Shown here piece after piece: positions 15,826-23,906 of a DNA stretch of 64,000 bases. How positions within the stretch are numbered: position 1 is the stretch's first letter; every line of letters begins with the position of its first letter. A program made the position numbers and the translations under genes. This stretch comes from Hymenobacter amundsenii (GTDB lineage Bacteria > Bacteroidota > Bacteroidia > Cytophagales > Hymenobacteraceae), in NCBI RefSeq assembly GCF_002204745.1, contig NZ_NIRR01000009.1:1-64000 (forward strand), written 5' to 3'. The notes below the pieces were generated by a model, which searched no databases, was not told the origin of the DNA, and worked only from the letters and a program-made list of their open reading frames with translations.

Positions 15826-17238
15826 GTGAAGAAGCAACGCGTCGCCTTCCTGCCCATGCTCCACCGCCTTTCCTTCGCGCCCTTCCCCAATACCGCCGCC
15901 ACCGACTGGTTTGCGGCCGTGGGCGACGCCTTAGAGGCGGCTGGGGCCGAAGGCCTGCTGTTGGCTAACCTGACGGTGGGAACAGCCGGCTTGCTAATGC
16001 CGGCCGTGGTGGTACTGCCGGGCCGGGTGGCCGTTTTGCAGCCGGCCCCAGCGGCGGCGCTGCCACCCCAACAAGCGGCGCTGGCACAGTGGCTCGGCAC
16101 ATGGCCGGAACTGCCGGCCATGTCCGCGGCGGCCGTTGCCGGTTTTATCGTGCCGGCTGATTCTGGGGCGGCGGCTATTGCTGCCAGCGGCGCGGATGGC
16201 TGGCTGATAGTAGCAGCGCCACAGTTGGCGGCCCACCTGCGGGCATTGACGCCGGAAGCGGCGCTTACGGCCGCAGTATTACACCGCTGGGCCGATAGCC
16301 TGACCGAGGAAGACCCCGCGCCCCAGCAAGACCCCGATGAGGCCCTAACGGGTTTCTGGGAGCATAAAGCCCGGCAGCTGTGGAGCTGGCTCGGGGCCGC
16401 CGACGTGCCCGCCGACCCGCCCTACGGCTTGGCCCCGCCACTCACCGCCCCGCCCGCCGATACGGCGGCCGAGCAGCAGCGACTGGAGCAGCTTCGGCAG
16501 CAGCTGTTTGCCGAGTTGCAGCAGCAGCGCCAGGCCACGGAAGCGCGCGAGGCTACCCGCGAACAAAGCATTGCCCAGCTCCGCCAGCAGCTGGCCGCCA
16601 CGCCTTCGGCCGCCGCCGAAGTGGCTGCCCTGCAAGCCCGGCTGGCCGCCGAAACCCAGGAGAAAAACGCGCTGGCCGCTACCATTGCCGCCTCGCGCCA
16701 GGAAGCCGACGCCCGCAACCGGGAGTTGGAGGCCCGCATGCAACAGCTGGACCGGCAGGTGGCGCAGCTCCAAACCCGGCCCGCCGCCACCGCTGAGGCA
16801 AGTTCCCCGCCGGTGCCCACTGTCCGACCAGCCGCGCCGGCGGTAGCTTCGGCGGCCCCCGCAACCGGTTTGCGGACTGCCAGCAAGCCGGCCCCTACCC
16901 GCCGCCCAGCCCCGGCCGCGTGGCGGCTGCAATGGCCCCGGGTGGCGCTGGTGCTGCTGGTACTGGCCCTGGTGGGCGTGGGGGCGGTGGCCGTGCAGCG
17001 CTACTCGCGGCAGCTGTTCGGCTCATCGCAGCCGCGCCCGCGCCCGCAGGTGCGGGCGGCGGCTGAAGATAACGACGACGAGAACCTGGAAGCCGCTGCC
17101 CCTACCCTCTTCGATATCCAGCCCGATACGCTGCGGGTGGAGGCCGACGATGTGGACGACACCATTACCGCCGAGCCAGCTGCTCCGCAACCCAACGAAA
17201 TCATGGACTCGGTGATGGCTCCGCAGGAAGGCATCTAA
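15826..17238 (+). CDS. coiled-coil single-pass membrane protein, unknown
   Basis: A 470-residue protein rich in Ala and Gln. The N-terminal 160 residues are compact and hydrophobic with no recognised fold. Residues about 205-315 form a long predicted coiled coil of Gln/Glu/Arg heptads (such as LEQLRQQLFAELQQQRQ). A Pro/Ala linker follows, then one membrane helix near 372-390 (VALVLLVLALVGVGAVAV) and an acidic tail. There is no signal peptide. The start is the GTG at 15826 or the ATG at 15856. The topology suggests a cytoplasmic coiled coil anchored in the inner membrane. It diverges from the ABC transporter across 131 bp. Confidence 0.7.
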   Translation: MKKQRVAFLPMLHRLSFAPFPNTAATDWFAAVGDALEAAGAEGLLLANLTVGTAGLLMPAVVVLPGRVAVLQPAPAAALPPQQAALAQWLGTWPELPAMSAAAVAGFIVPADSGAAAIAASGADGWLIVAAPQLAAHLRALTPEAALTAAVLHRWADSLTEEDPAPQQDPDEALTGFWEHKARQLWSWLGAADVPADPPYGLAPPLTAPPADTAAEQQRLEQLRQQLFAELQQQRQATEAREATREQSIAQLRQQLAATPSAAAEVAALQARLAAETQEKNALAATIAASRQEADARNRELEARMQQLDRQVAQLQTRPAATAEASSPPVPTVRPAAPAVASAAPATGLRTASKPAPTRRPAPAAWRLQWPRVALVLLVLALVGVGAVAVQRYSRQLFGSSQPRPRPQVRAAAEDNDDENLEAAAPTLFDIQPDTLRVEADDVDDTITAEPAAPQPNEIMDSVMAPQEGI

Positions 17239-17377
17239 GGGTTAGCTGGCTTTCTGTCAGTCGCCTGTATCACCCTAACGCGTGGTTATTTCTTTTTCCG
17301 AATGCCCGCCCGCTGGCATTTGGGCGACGGGCGCTGATAATCCGGGGCTGCATGGGGCTGGGCTGCCGCCCCCGCCG

Positions 17378-17385
17378 TACCTTTG
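17378..17385 (+). promoter_or_regulatory. TAnnTTTG box directly before MFS gene
   Basis: TACCTTTG is a full match to the Bacteroidetes -7 element and ends 7 bp before the ATG at 17393. No TTG is visible at the -33 position. If real, the transcript would be nearly leaderless. Confidence 0.35.
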
Positions 17386-17392
17386 CGGCCGC

Positions 17393-18616
17393 ATGGCCCC
17401 TCTGCTTACCACTACTGCTCCCGCTCCCCGCCCGCCCCGCGTGTACACGGCCGGGTTCTGGCTGATGTGCTTGTCGTCGCTCCTGTTTTTCATGAGCTTC
17501 AACATGCTGCTGCCCGAGCTGCCCGACTACCTCACCCGCCTCGGCGGGGGCGAGTATAAGGGCTACATCATTGCCCTGTTTACGCTCACGGCGGGCCTTT
17601 CGAGGCCGTTTTCGGGCAAGCTGGCCGACACCGTGGGCCGGATTCCGGTGATGGTGTTCGGGTCGCTGGTCTGCTTTATCTGCGGCTTCTTTTACCCGTT
17701 TACAGTCACCGTCGTGGGGTTTCTGGGGCTGCGGCTGTTGCACGGCTTCAGCACCGGCTTTAAGCCTACCGGCACGGCCGCCTACATTGCCGATATCGTG
17801 CCGCTGGCCCGGCGGGGCGAGGCCATGGGTTTGCTGGGCGTGGCTGGCTCGCTGGGCATGGCGGCCGGCCCGATGGCGGGCTCCTGGCTGGCCACCCACT
17901 TCTCGCTCAACGTCATGTTCTACTGCTCCTCGGGCCTGGCCTTGCTGAGCCTGATTGTGCAGGGTACCATGACCGAAACGCTGGCCCCGGCCCAGCGGCA
18001 GCGCTTCAGCTGGAAACTGCTGCGGATTGAGAGCTGGGCCGAAGTGTTCGAGCCCCGGGTGCTGATTCCGGCCGCCGCCACGCTACTGTTCCTGTTTCCG
18101 TTCGGCGCCATTTTCACCGTTGTGCCCGACCAGAGCCGGGTGCTGGGCCTGACGGGCGAGAGTAAGGGCCTGTTCTATATCTGCTACACCGGGGCCTCGC
18201 TGGTGGTGCGCCTGCTGGCCGGCCGCAGCTCCGACCGCTACGGCCGGGTGCCGGTGCTGTTGGCCTCGTCGGGCATCATCATCAGCTCGTTGCTGGTGTT
18301 GGCCTTTGCCCAGTCGGCCGTAGGGTTCTTGGCCGGGGCAGTGCTGTTCGGGCTGGGCACGGGCCTCAACTCGCCCACCATTTACGCCTGGACGGTAGAC
18401 CTGAGCCACCCCGACCGGCGCGGCCGGGCCGTTTCCACGATGTACATGGCCCTGGAGGCGGGCATCGGCATCGGGGCCCTCATTTCGGGCTGGATTTTCA
18501 GCAACGAGCCCGCCCACTTGCCCTTCGTGCATTTGGCCAGCGCCGCCAGCGTCCTCTGCGGGTTGGTCTTTTTGCTGGCGATGCGCCACCGGACACCCGC
18601 GCCGTTGGAAGGATAA
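17393..18616 (+). CDS. MFS transporter
   Basis: A 407-residue major facilitator with twelve predicted membrane helices. The first cytoplasmic loop carries GKLADTVGRIPVM, the classic MFS motif A, repeated in the second half as GRSSDRYGRVPVL. This suits a proton-coupled exporter or sugar/drug transporter; the substrate is undetermined. The ATG at 17393 gives a short Pro-rich N-terminal tail before helix 1; an in-frame start at 17282 would add 37 residues over noncoding DNA. It is transcribed alone and followed by a strong terminator. Confidence 0.88.
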   Translation: MAPLLTTTAPAPRPPRVYTAGFWLMCLSSLLFFMSFNMLLPELPDYLTRLGGGEYKGYIIALFTLTAGLSRPFSGKLADTVGRIPVMVFGSLVCFICGFFYPFTVTVVGFLGLRLLHGFSTGFKPTGTAAYIADIVPLARRGEAMGLLGVAGSLGMAAGPMAGSWLATHFSLNVMFYCSSGLALLSLIVQGTMTETLAPAQRQRFSWKLLRIESWAEVFEPRVLIPAAATLLFLFPFGAIFTVVPDQSRVLGLTGESKGLFYICYTGASLVVRLLAGRSSDRYGRVPVLLASSGIIISSLLVLAFAQSAVGFLAGAVLFGLGTGLNSPTIYAWTVDLSHPDRRGRAVSTMYMALEAGIGIGALISGWIFSNEPAHLPFVHLASAASVLCGLVFLLAMRHRTPAPLEG

Positions 18617-18663
18617 GCGCATCCGCTGCCTCTTGATTTCGGCCCGAAAACACCCATCGGCCC

Positions 18664-18698
18664 CGGGCCTTCTGCCAACGCGGAAGGCCCGTTTTTTT
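18664..18698 (+). terminator. rho-independent terminator of MFS gene
   Basis: CGGGCCTTC (18664-18672) pairs with GAAGGCCCG (18683-18691) and is followed by seven T. Confidence 0.88.
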
Positions 18699-18771
18699 GG
18701 TAATATTCCTGTTTTACCACAACTTACGCTGCCGTAAGCCCGGCGCCAGCCAGCTCCTGGTGCAGTGCTAT

Positions 18772-18847
18772 AGCTAACTCAAGTTGCGGACTAGAATTAG
18801 GAGCTAGTTTGTTAGCGCTAGCTCCTACTTCGCGACTTGGGTTAGCT
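18772..18847. repeat. imperfect 76-bp palindromic element
   Basis: Outer arms (AGCTAACTCAAGTTGCG and its imperfect mirror ending at 18847) and inner arms AGGAGCTA (18799-18806) and TAGCTCCT (18819-18826) form a nested palindrome in a gene-free stretch. It is probably a REP-like or MITE-like element. Confidence 0.55.
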
Positions 18848-18893
18848 CCTCTTTTTATCTAATTCCGCTTTTCTATAGCACACCCTCACGATT

Positions 18894-19260
18894 ATGTTCT
18901 TTGCTTACGTGCGGGCCGCTACTGGCCGCGGCCTTGCTCGCTCTGCCGGCGCAAGCCGGCCAGTAGGTTTCGCGGGCTCCTGTCATCGTCAATTTCCACT
19001 ATACCAAGGCCCACCTGACACTGCTCCCGGGCTACGCGGCCACCGGGCGACCGTCGCCGGCACAGTTCTCGCTGCCCGATAAAGGCGGGAGGTTTGTGTT
19101 CCAGGCCACCGCGGTTAGGGCCGATAAAGTCCAACTTGTGGGCCGGCTCCAACTCTACAAAGCCCATTACTCGGCCGAGGAATACCACGCCCTGCGTGAG
19201 TTTTACGCGCAGGGCGTGGCCAAAATGGCCGAACCATTGTGTGCCAGCAAAAATAACTGG
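18894..19260 (+). pseudogene. decayed DUF3857-type paralogue (internal deletion)
   Basis: The remnant begins with a signal-peptide-like run (PLLAAALLALPAQAG) that meets an in-frame TAG at 18964. It then reads LTLLPGYAA, SLPDKGGRF and YSAEEYHALREFY. This matches the C-terminus of the intact protein ending at 21470 (LTLPAGYELEE, DLPDGGGRF, YSAEEYAYLREFF). The whole middle of about 500 residues is absent. It appears to be a deletion derivative of a tandem paralogue. Confidence 0.75.
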
Positions 19261-19421
19261 CTTCATCTCTTGTTCACCATTAGAATAAATTGGACATTTC
19301 GACTCCGCTGGTATTTGCTTCGTTACGCGGCCGCTACTATCGCCCTATCTGATTGCTCCCCAACCGCACCTACTGGCCCGAGCATGTTCGTTGATTTCAC
19401 TTCATTTATTTCGCTTTCCCT

Positions 19422-21470
19422 ATGATTGCACCCCTACTCCGCCGGCTGTTATTAGCCGGTTTTTGCGCCGGCGCGGTGGTCCTGGAGGCCCGAGCCCAAA
19501 CGGCCCCCATCAAATTTGGCAAGATTGACGAGGCCGACCTGACGAGCCAGAACTTCGGGGCCGACAGCGCCGCCGCCGCTGTGGTACTATGCGACTACGG
19601 CATCTCGCGCTTCGACTACGCCGAGAAGGGCTTCCGGGTGCTGTTTGAGCGCACGACCCGCGTCAAAATCCTCAAAAAATCGGGCTACGATTACGCTACC
19701 GTGCGCGTGCCGCTCTACCACAAAGAAGGCCGCGAAGAAAAGATTACCAGCCTGAAAGGCTTCACCTACAACCTCGTGAACGGGCAGGTAGTGAAGGAAA
19801 AGCTTGATTCCGACGCCATTTTCAAGGAAGAAAGTACACCTAACATCAATGTCCGTAAGTTCACGCTGCCCAACGTGCGCGAAGGGTCGGTGGTGGAGTA
19901 TACTTACACGGTAGCCTCCGAATTCACGTTCAACTTCCAAGACTGGACCTTTCAGTCGGACATTCCGGTGCGCTGGAGTGAGTACCGGGCCGCTATTCCC
20001 GAGTATTTTGATTACAAGATGCTCATGCAGGGCTACGAGCCCCTGGCGGTGCAGGAACGCAACGACGGTCTCACCCAGTACACCATCCGCTGGTCGTCGT
20101 CCATCACGCCGGGCGGCAATGGGGGCCGCGAGGCGGGTGGTGTGGCCGTGGTAACGCCCACCGTGACCAACTACCGCTGGGCCATGAAGGACGTGCCCGC
20201 CCTGCGCGAGGAGCCCTACATGACCACCGCCGACGACTACGTTGCCAAAATCGACTTCGAGTTGGCCGGCGTGAAGATGCCCGAGCAGCCCTACCAAATG
20301 GTGGCCGGCTCCTGGACCAAAATCGACATGGAGCTACTCCAGGACGACAACTTCGGGGGCCAGCTCAACCGGGGGGGCTTCCTGAAAGATCAGCTCGCGC
20401 CTCTACTGGCCAAAACTACCGATCCGACCGCCCAGGTGGCCGCCATCCATGAGCTGGTGCGCCGCAGCGTGAAGCACAACGGCAACAACGGCCTGATGGC
20501 CACCAGCAGCGTACGCCGGGCCTACGACCAGAAAGCCGGCAGCGCCGCCGACGTAAACCTGCTGCTCATCGCGGCCCTGCGCGAGGCGGGTTTCCAGGCC
20601 AACCCGGTGGTGCTGAGTACCCGCGCCCATGGCCGGCTGCAAACCAGCGTGCCGCTGCTCAGCCGCTTCAACTATGTGCTGGCCCACGTGCAATTGCCCG
20701 GCGGCCAGCAGATGCTGGTGGATGCCACCGAGGAGCTGGCTCCCTGCGGCATGCTGCCTCACCGCTGCCTCAATGGCCAGGGCCGCCTCATAATGCCCAA
20801 AAGCCAGGACTCGCGGTGGGTGGAGCTGAAAACCGACGACCGCCTGACGTCTTACCGCCAGGTGAACCTCACGCTGGACGAAACCGGCAGCCTCAAGGGC
20901 AAAGTGCACCAGGAGCACGCGGGCTACCTGGGCTTCAACCAGCGCGAGAAGCTGCGTAAGCTGGGTGAGAAAAAGTATATGGAGGAGCTGGCCACCGACC
21001 ACGAGGGCTGGAGCATTGCCAAGTACGACTTTAAAGAGCGCGAGACGCTCAACAAGCCCCTGACGCTGGATTACGAATTTGCCAGCAGCGGCGGCGAGGC
21101 CCCGGTGAGCATCATCTACCTAAATCCGCTGCGCGACTTCGGGGCCGGCAAAAACCCCTTCCTACACGAAGACCGGCGTTTCCCGGTCGATTTCGGCACC
21201 CGCCTCGACGAAACGGTCCTCGTGAACCTGACGCTACCAGCCGGTTACGAGCTGGAGGAAATGCCCAAGGGTATGGTGCTGGACTTGCCTGACGGCGGCG
21301 GCCGCTTCACCTACGGCGTGCAGCCCGGCCCAGCCGGCCTCCAGATCGTGAGCCGCCTGGCCCTAAGCAAGCCCGTGTATTCGGCAGAAGAATACGCCTA
21401 CCTGCGCGAGTTTTTCGGCCGCCTGATCGCCAAGCAAAGCGAACGGCTGGTCATCAAAAAGAAAGTATAG
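19422..21470 (+). CDS. DUF3857 / transglutaminase-like exported protein
   Basis: A 682-residue exported protein with a signal peptide ending about residue 28 (LEARAQ). An N-terminal DUF3857 beta domain (about 60-250) is followed by a transglutaminase-like domain (about 320-460) and a C-terminal beta domain. At the position where active family members have the nucleophilic Cys (GDCK in the neighbour), this protein has GSAADVNLLL, so it probably lacks transglutaminase activity; this form is common in the Bacteroidetes branch. The ATG at 19422 begins the signal. A more distant paralogue with the Cys follows in the same direction. Confidence 0.85.
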   Translation: MIAPLLRRLLLAGFCAGAVVLEARAQTAPIKFGKIDEADLTSQNFGADSAAAAVVLCDYGISRFDYAEKGFRVLFERTTRVKILKKSGYDYATVRVPLYHKEGREEKITSLKGFTYNLVNGQVVKEKLDSDAIFKEESTPNINVRKFTLPNVREGSVVEYTYTVASEFTFNFQDWTFQSDIPVRWSEYRAAIPEYFDYKMLMQGYEPLAVQERNDGLTQYTIRWSSSITPGGNGGREAGGVAVVTPTVTNYRWAMKDVPALREEPYMTTADDYVAKIDFELAGVKMPEQPYQMVAGSWTKIDMELLQDDNFGGQLNRGGFLKDQLAPLLAKTTDPTAQVAAIHELVRRSVKHNGNNGLMATSSVRRAYDQKAGSAADVNLLLIAALREAGFQANPVVLSTRAHGRLQTSVPLLSRFNYVLAHVQLPGGQQMLVDATEELAPCGMLPHRCLNGQGRLIMPKSQDSRWVELKTDDRLTSYRQVNLTLDETGSLKGKVHQEHAGYLGFNQREKLRKLGEKKYMEELATDHEGWSIAKYDFKERETLNKPLTLDYEFASSGGEAPVSIIYLNPLRDFGAGKNPFLHEDRRFPVDFGTRLDETVLVNLTLPAGYELEEMPKGMVLDLPDGGGRFTYGVQPGPAGLQIVSRLALSKPVYSAEEYAYLREFFGRLIAKQSERLVIKKKV

Positions 21471-21490
21471 CGTCAGTTGCCAAAATGGTA

Positions 21491-21671
21491 CGTCATGCTG
21501 AGTGTAGCCGGAGGCGAAGTCGAAGCATCTCTATCGCAACAGTAAACCTGTCGTCGACTGGTACCTCCTTTTCTTTTTCATTCCGCGCATTGAGCGGTAT
21601 AGGAGGCCAGGGGGTAAAGCACACGCCTGATACAAAGCGGTAGAGATGCTTCGGCTTCGCTCAGCATGACC
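21491..21671. repeat. dispersed inverted repeat, copy 1
   Basis: Arms containing GTCATGCTGAG and GAAGCATCTCT on the left and the complementary AGAGATGCTTC and CTCAGCATGAC on the right enclose about 100 bp. The same arms recur at 45092-45222. The structure is that of a nonautonomous palindromic element without coding capacity. Confidence 0.75.
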
Positions 21672-21760
21672 AGTTTCGTGGCTGTCAATCAACCACGAGC
21701 AACCAGTCACTGGCAACCGGCAACTCACAGATCAATACCGAACATCCATTCCTCTATTCC

Positions 21761-23707
21761 ATGCGACTTATTCCGCTGACTTTTTCCGGTTTGCTACTGC
21801 CCCTGCTACTTTCCCCGGTAGCGACCAAGGCGGGTGGGGCGGCCCCAAAGTATGCCGTGGCTGATTTGCCCGCTGCGCTGCGCGAAAACGCCCACGCCGT
21901 GGTGCGCCGCCAGGATGAGCTGCTGACGGTGAAATCGGTGAGCCGCACGGTGGAAACGGTGCATCGGGCCACCACCATTCTCGATGAGGCCGGCAGCCGC
22001 TGGGCCGCCGAACTGGTGTACTACAGCCAGCTCAACCACATCAACTACTTCCGGGGCGCGGTGTATGACGCCAACGGGCGGCAGCTGCGCCAGCTCCGCG
22101 GCCAGGATATCCGCGACATCAGCCTCTCCGACGGGTTCAGCCTGGCCACCGACGCCCGGGGCCGCGTGGCCGACCTCAGCCAGCCGACCTATCCTTACAC
22201 CGTGGAGTTCGAGTACGAAGTGGTGTCGGACAACCCGCTGTTCTACTCCACCTGGCAGCCCCAGCCGGTAGAGCAGCTCAGTGTGGAGCAGGCCACGTTT
22301 CGGGTGATGATGCCGGCCGGAATGGCCCTGCGCTACCAGGAAAGCCACTTGCCCGCCGGCACGACCCCGGCCGCGCTCGGAGCCGGGGCCTATGCCTGGG
22401 AAGTGCACAACCTAGCCGCTCGCGAAGAAGAGCCCGACGGCCCGAGCGTGGCCGAGCTGACGCCGGCCGTGTTCACAGCGCCGGCCCAGTTCGAGGTGGA
22501 GGGCCACGCCGGCCAGCTCAACAGCTGGGCCGACCTCAGCCGCTGGACCTACGAGCTGAACGCCGGCCGGGCCGAATTGCCCCCCGCGTTGGTAGCCGGC
22601 ATGCAGGCGCTGGTGCTGGGTGAAACCGACGAGCGGGCCCGGATTCGGAAAGTGTACAAGTTTCTGCAGGCCAATACCCGGTACATTTCGGTGCAGCTGG
22701 GCCTGGGCGGCTGGCAGACATTCCCGGCGGCCTCGGTGGCAACCAACGGCTACGGCGACTGCAAGGCCCTGACCAATTACTGCCAGGCGTTGCTGGGCGC
22801 GGCCGGCATCAGGTCCCACGCGGCGCTGGTGCGGGCCGGTTCCGATGAGCAGGATATCCGTACCGACTTTCCGAGCTCCCAGTTCAACCATGTGGTGCTG
22901 TGCGTACCGCTTACCCAGGCCGCCCGCGCCGATACCGTGTGGCTCGAATGCACCAGCCAGACCAACCCATTCGGTTACATGGGCGGCTTTACGGGCAACC
23001 GCCACGCCCTGCTGCTGCTGCCCGAGGGCGGCCGCCTGATTGCCACGCCCCGCTACGGAGCGGCCGAAAACCGCCGCGAGCGGCAGGCCGATGTGTTTCT
23101 GGATGCTGGCGGCAACGCCACGGCCACGCTGCGCACCCTGCGCACGGGCCTGGAGTACGACGCCGTGGCGGGCCTGCCGGGCTTGGAGCTGAGTGAGCAG
23201 AAAAAGTACATCAGCAACCGGCTGGCGCTGCCCAATTTTACGCTGACCAAAGTCGCCTTCCAGCCGTTGCCGGCCACGGCGGCAGTACCCGGCCTGCGCG
23301 AAACGCTGGCCCTGACGCTGCCCGCCCTGGCCCCGCCCAGCGGCAAGCGCGTATTCCTGACGCCCAACCTGCTCAGCCGCCTGCCCACCCCGGCCGCCAC
23401 GGTGGGCGAGCGGCAGTCGGAGGTCTGGCTCGACCACGCCTTCACCCAACTCGACACCGTGCGGCTGCACCTGCCGGCCAGCCTCCAGCCCGAGCAACTG
23501 CCGGCTCCGGTGCGCCTGAGCACGCCATTTGGCACCTATTCGAGCCAGCTGCTGGCCCTGCCCGACGGCACCATCCGCTACGTGCGCCGCCTCGAAATGC
23601 CCCGCACCCGCTTCCCGCGCACCGACTACCCGGCCTACCTGGAGTTCCGCCGCAAAGTGGCCACCGCTGATAAAATGCAGCTCGTGCTACTCAAAACCGA
23701 CGCCTGA
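21761..23707 (+). CDS. DUF3857 / transglutaminase-domain exported protein
   Basis: A 648-residue exported protein with a cleavable signal (MRLIPLTFSGLLLPLLL...). The DUF3857 domain spans about residues 45-220. The transglutaminase-like domain retains the catalytic Cys in GYGDCKALTNYCQALL (about residue 331) and a downstream His in FNHVVLCV. It therefore keeps the triad that the upstream paralogue at 19422 has lost. It could act as a protease or crosslinking enzyme in the periplasm, but no substrate is known. It ends before a strong terminator. Confidence 0.87.
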   Translation: MRLIPLTFSGLLLPLLLSPVATKAGGAAPKYAVADLPAALRENAHAVVRRQDELLTVKSVSRTVETVHRATTILDEAGSRWAAELVYYSQLNHINYFRGAVYDANGRQLRQLRGQDIRDISLSDGFSLATDARGRVADLSQPTYPYTVEFEYEVVSDNPLFYSTWQPQPVEQLSVEQATFRVMMPAGMALRYQESHLPAGTTPAALGAGAYAWEVHNLAAREEEPDGPSVAELTPAVFTAPAQFEVEGHAGQLNSWADLSRWTYELNAGRAELPPALVAGMQALVLGETDERARIRKVYKFLQANTRYISVQLGLGGWQTFPAASVATNGYGDCKALTNYCQALLGAAGIRSHAALVRAGSDEQDIRTDFPSSQFNHVVLCVPLTQAARADTVWLECTSQTNPFGYMGGFTGNRHALLLLPEGGRLIATPRYGAAENRRERQADVFLDAGGNATATLRTLRTGLEYDAVAGLPGLELSEQKKYISNRLALPNFTLTKVAFQPLPATAAVPGLRETLALTLPALAPPSGKRVFLTPNLLSRLPTPAATVGERQSEVWLDHAFTQLDTVRLHLPASLQPEQLPAPVRLSTPFGTYSSQLLALPDGTIRYVRRLEMPRTRFPRTDYPAYLEFRRKVATADKMQLVLLKTDA

Positions 23708-23732
23708 CCAGCGCTGCCGGCCGCGCCCACCC

Positions 23733-23769
23733 ACACCCGCTCCGGCTTCGGAGCGGGTGTTGTTTTTTT
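23733..23769 (+). terminator. rho-independent terminator
   Basis: A 12-bp stem (ACACCCGCTCCG with CGGAGCGGGTGT) with a GCTT loop is followed by TGTTTTTTT. It lies 26 bp after the DUF3857 gene stop. Confidence 0.9.
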
Positions 23770-23906
23770 ATGCGGGGGCGACAGCCTGTTCACCGCGGGC
23801 GCTGGCCGAATTATATGGCGCTTCTGGCCCGCAAAAATTCTATCTTCGGGCAAGCCTTCGGGCGATGCCAGCCCGGAGTGGGCCGCGCGCTTTTTCTCTG
23901 CTTTCT

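Noticed and set aside
21491..21671. Remnant of an insertion sequence with transposase
   Set aside because: There is no transposase fragment between the arms. It is kept only as a palindromic repeat.
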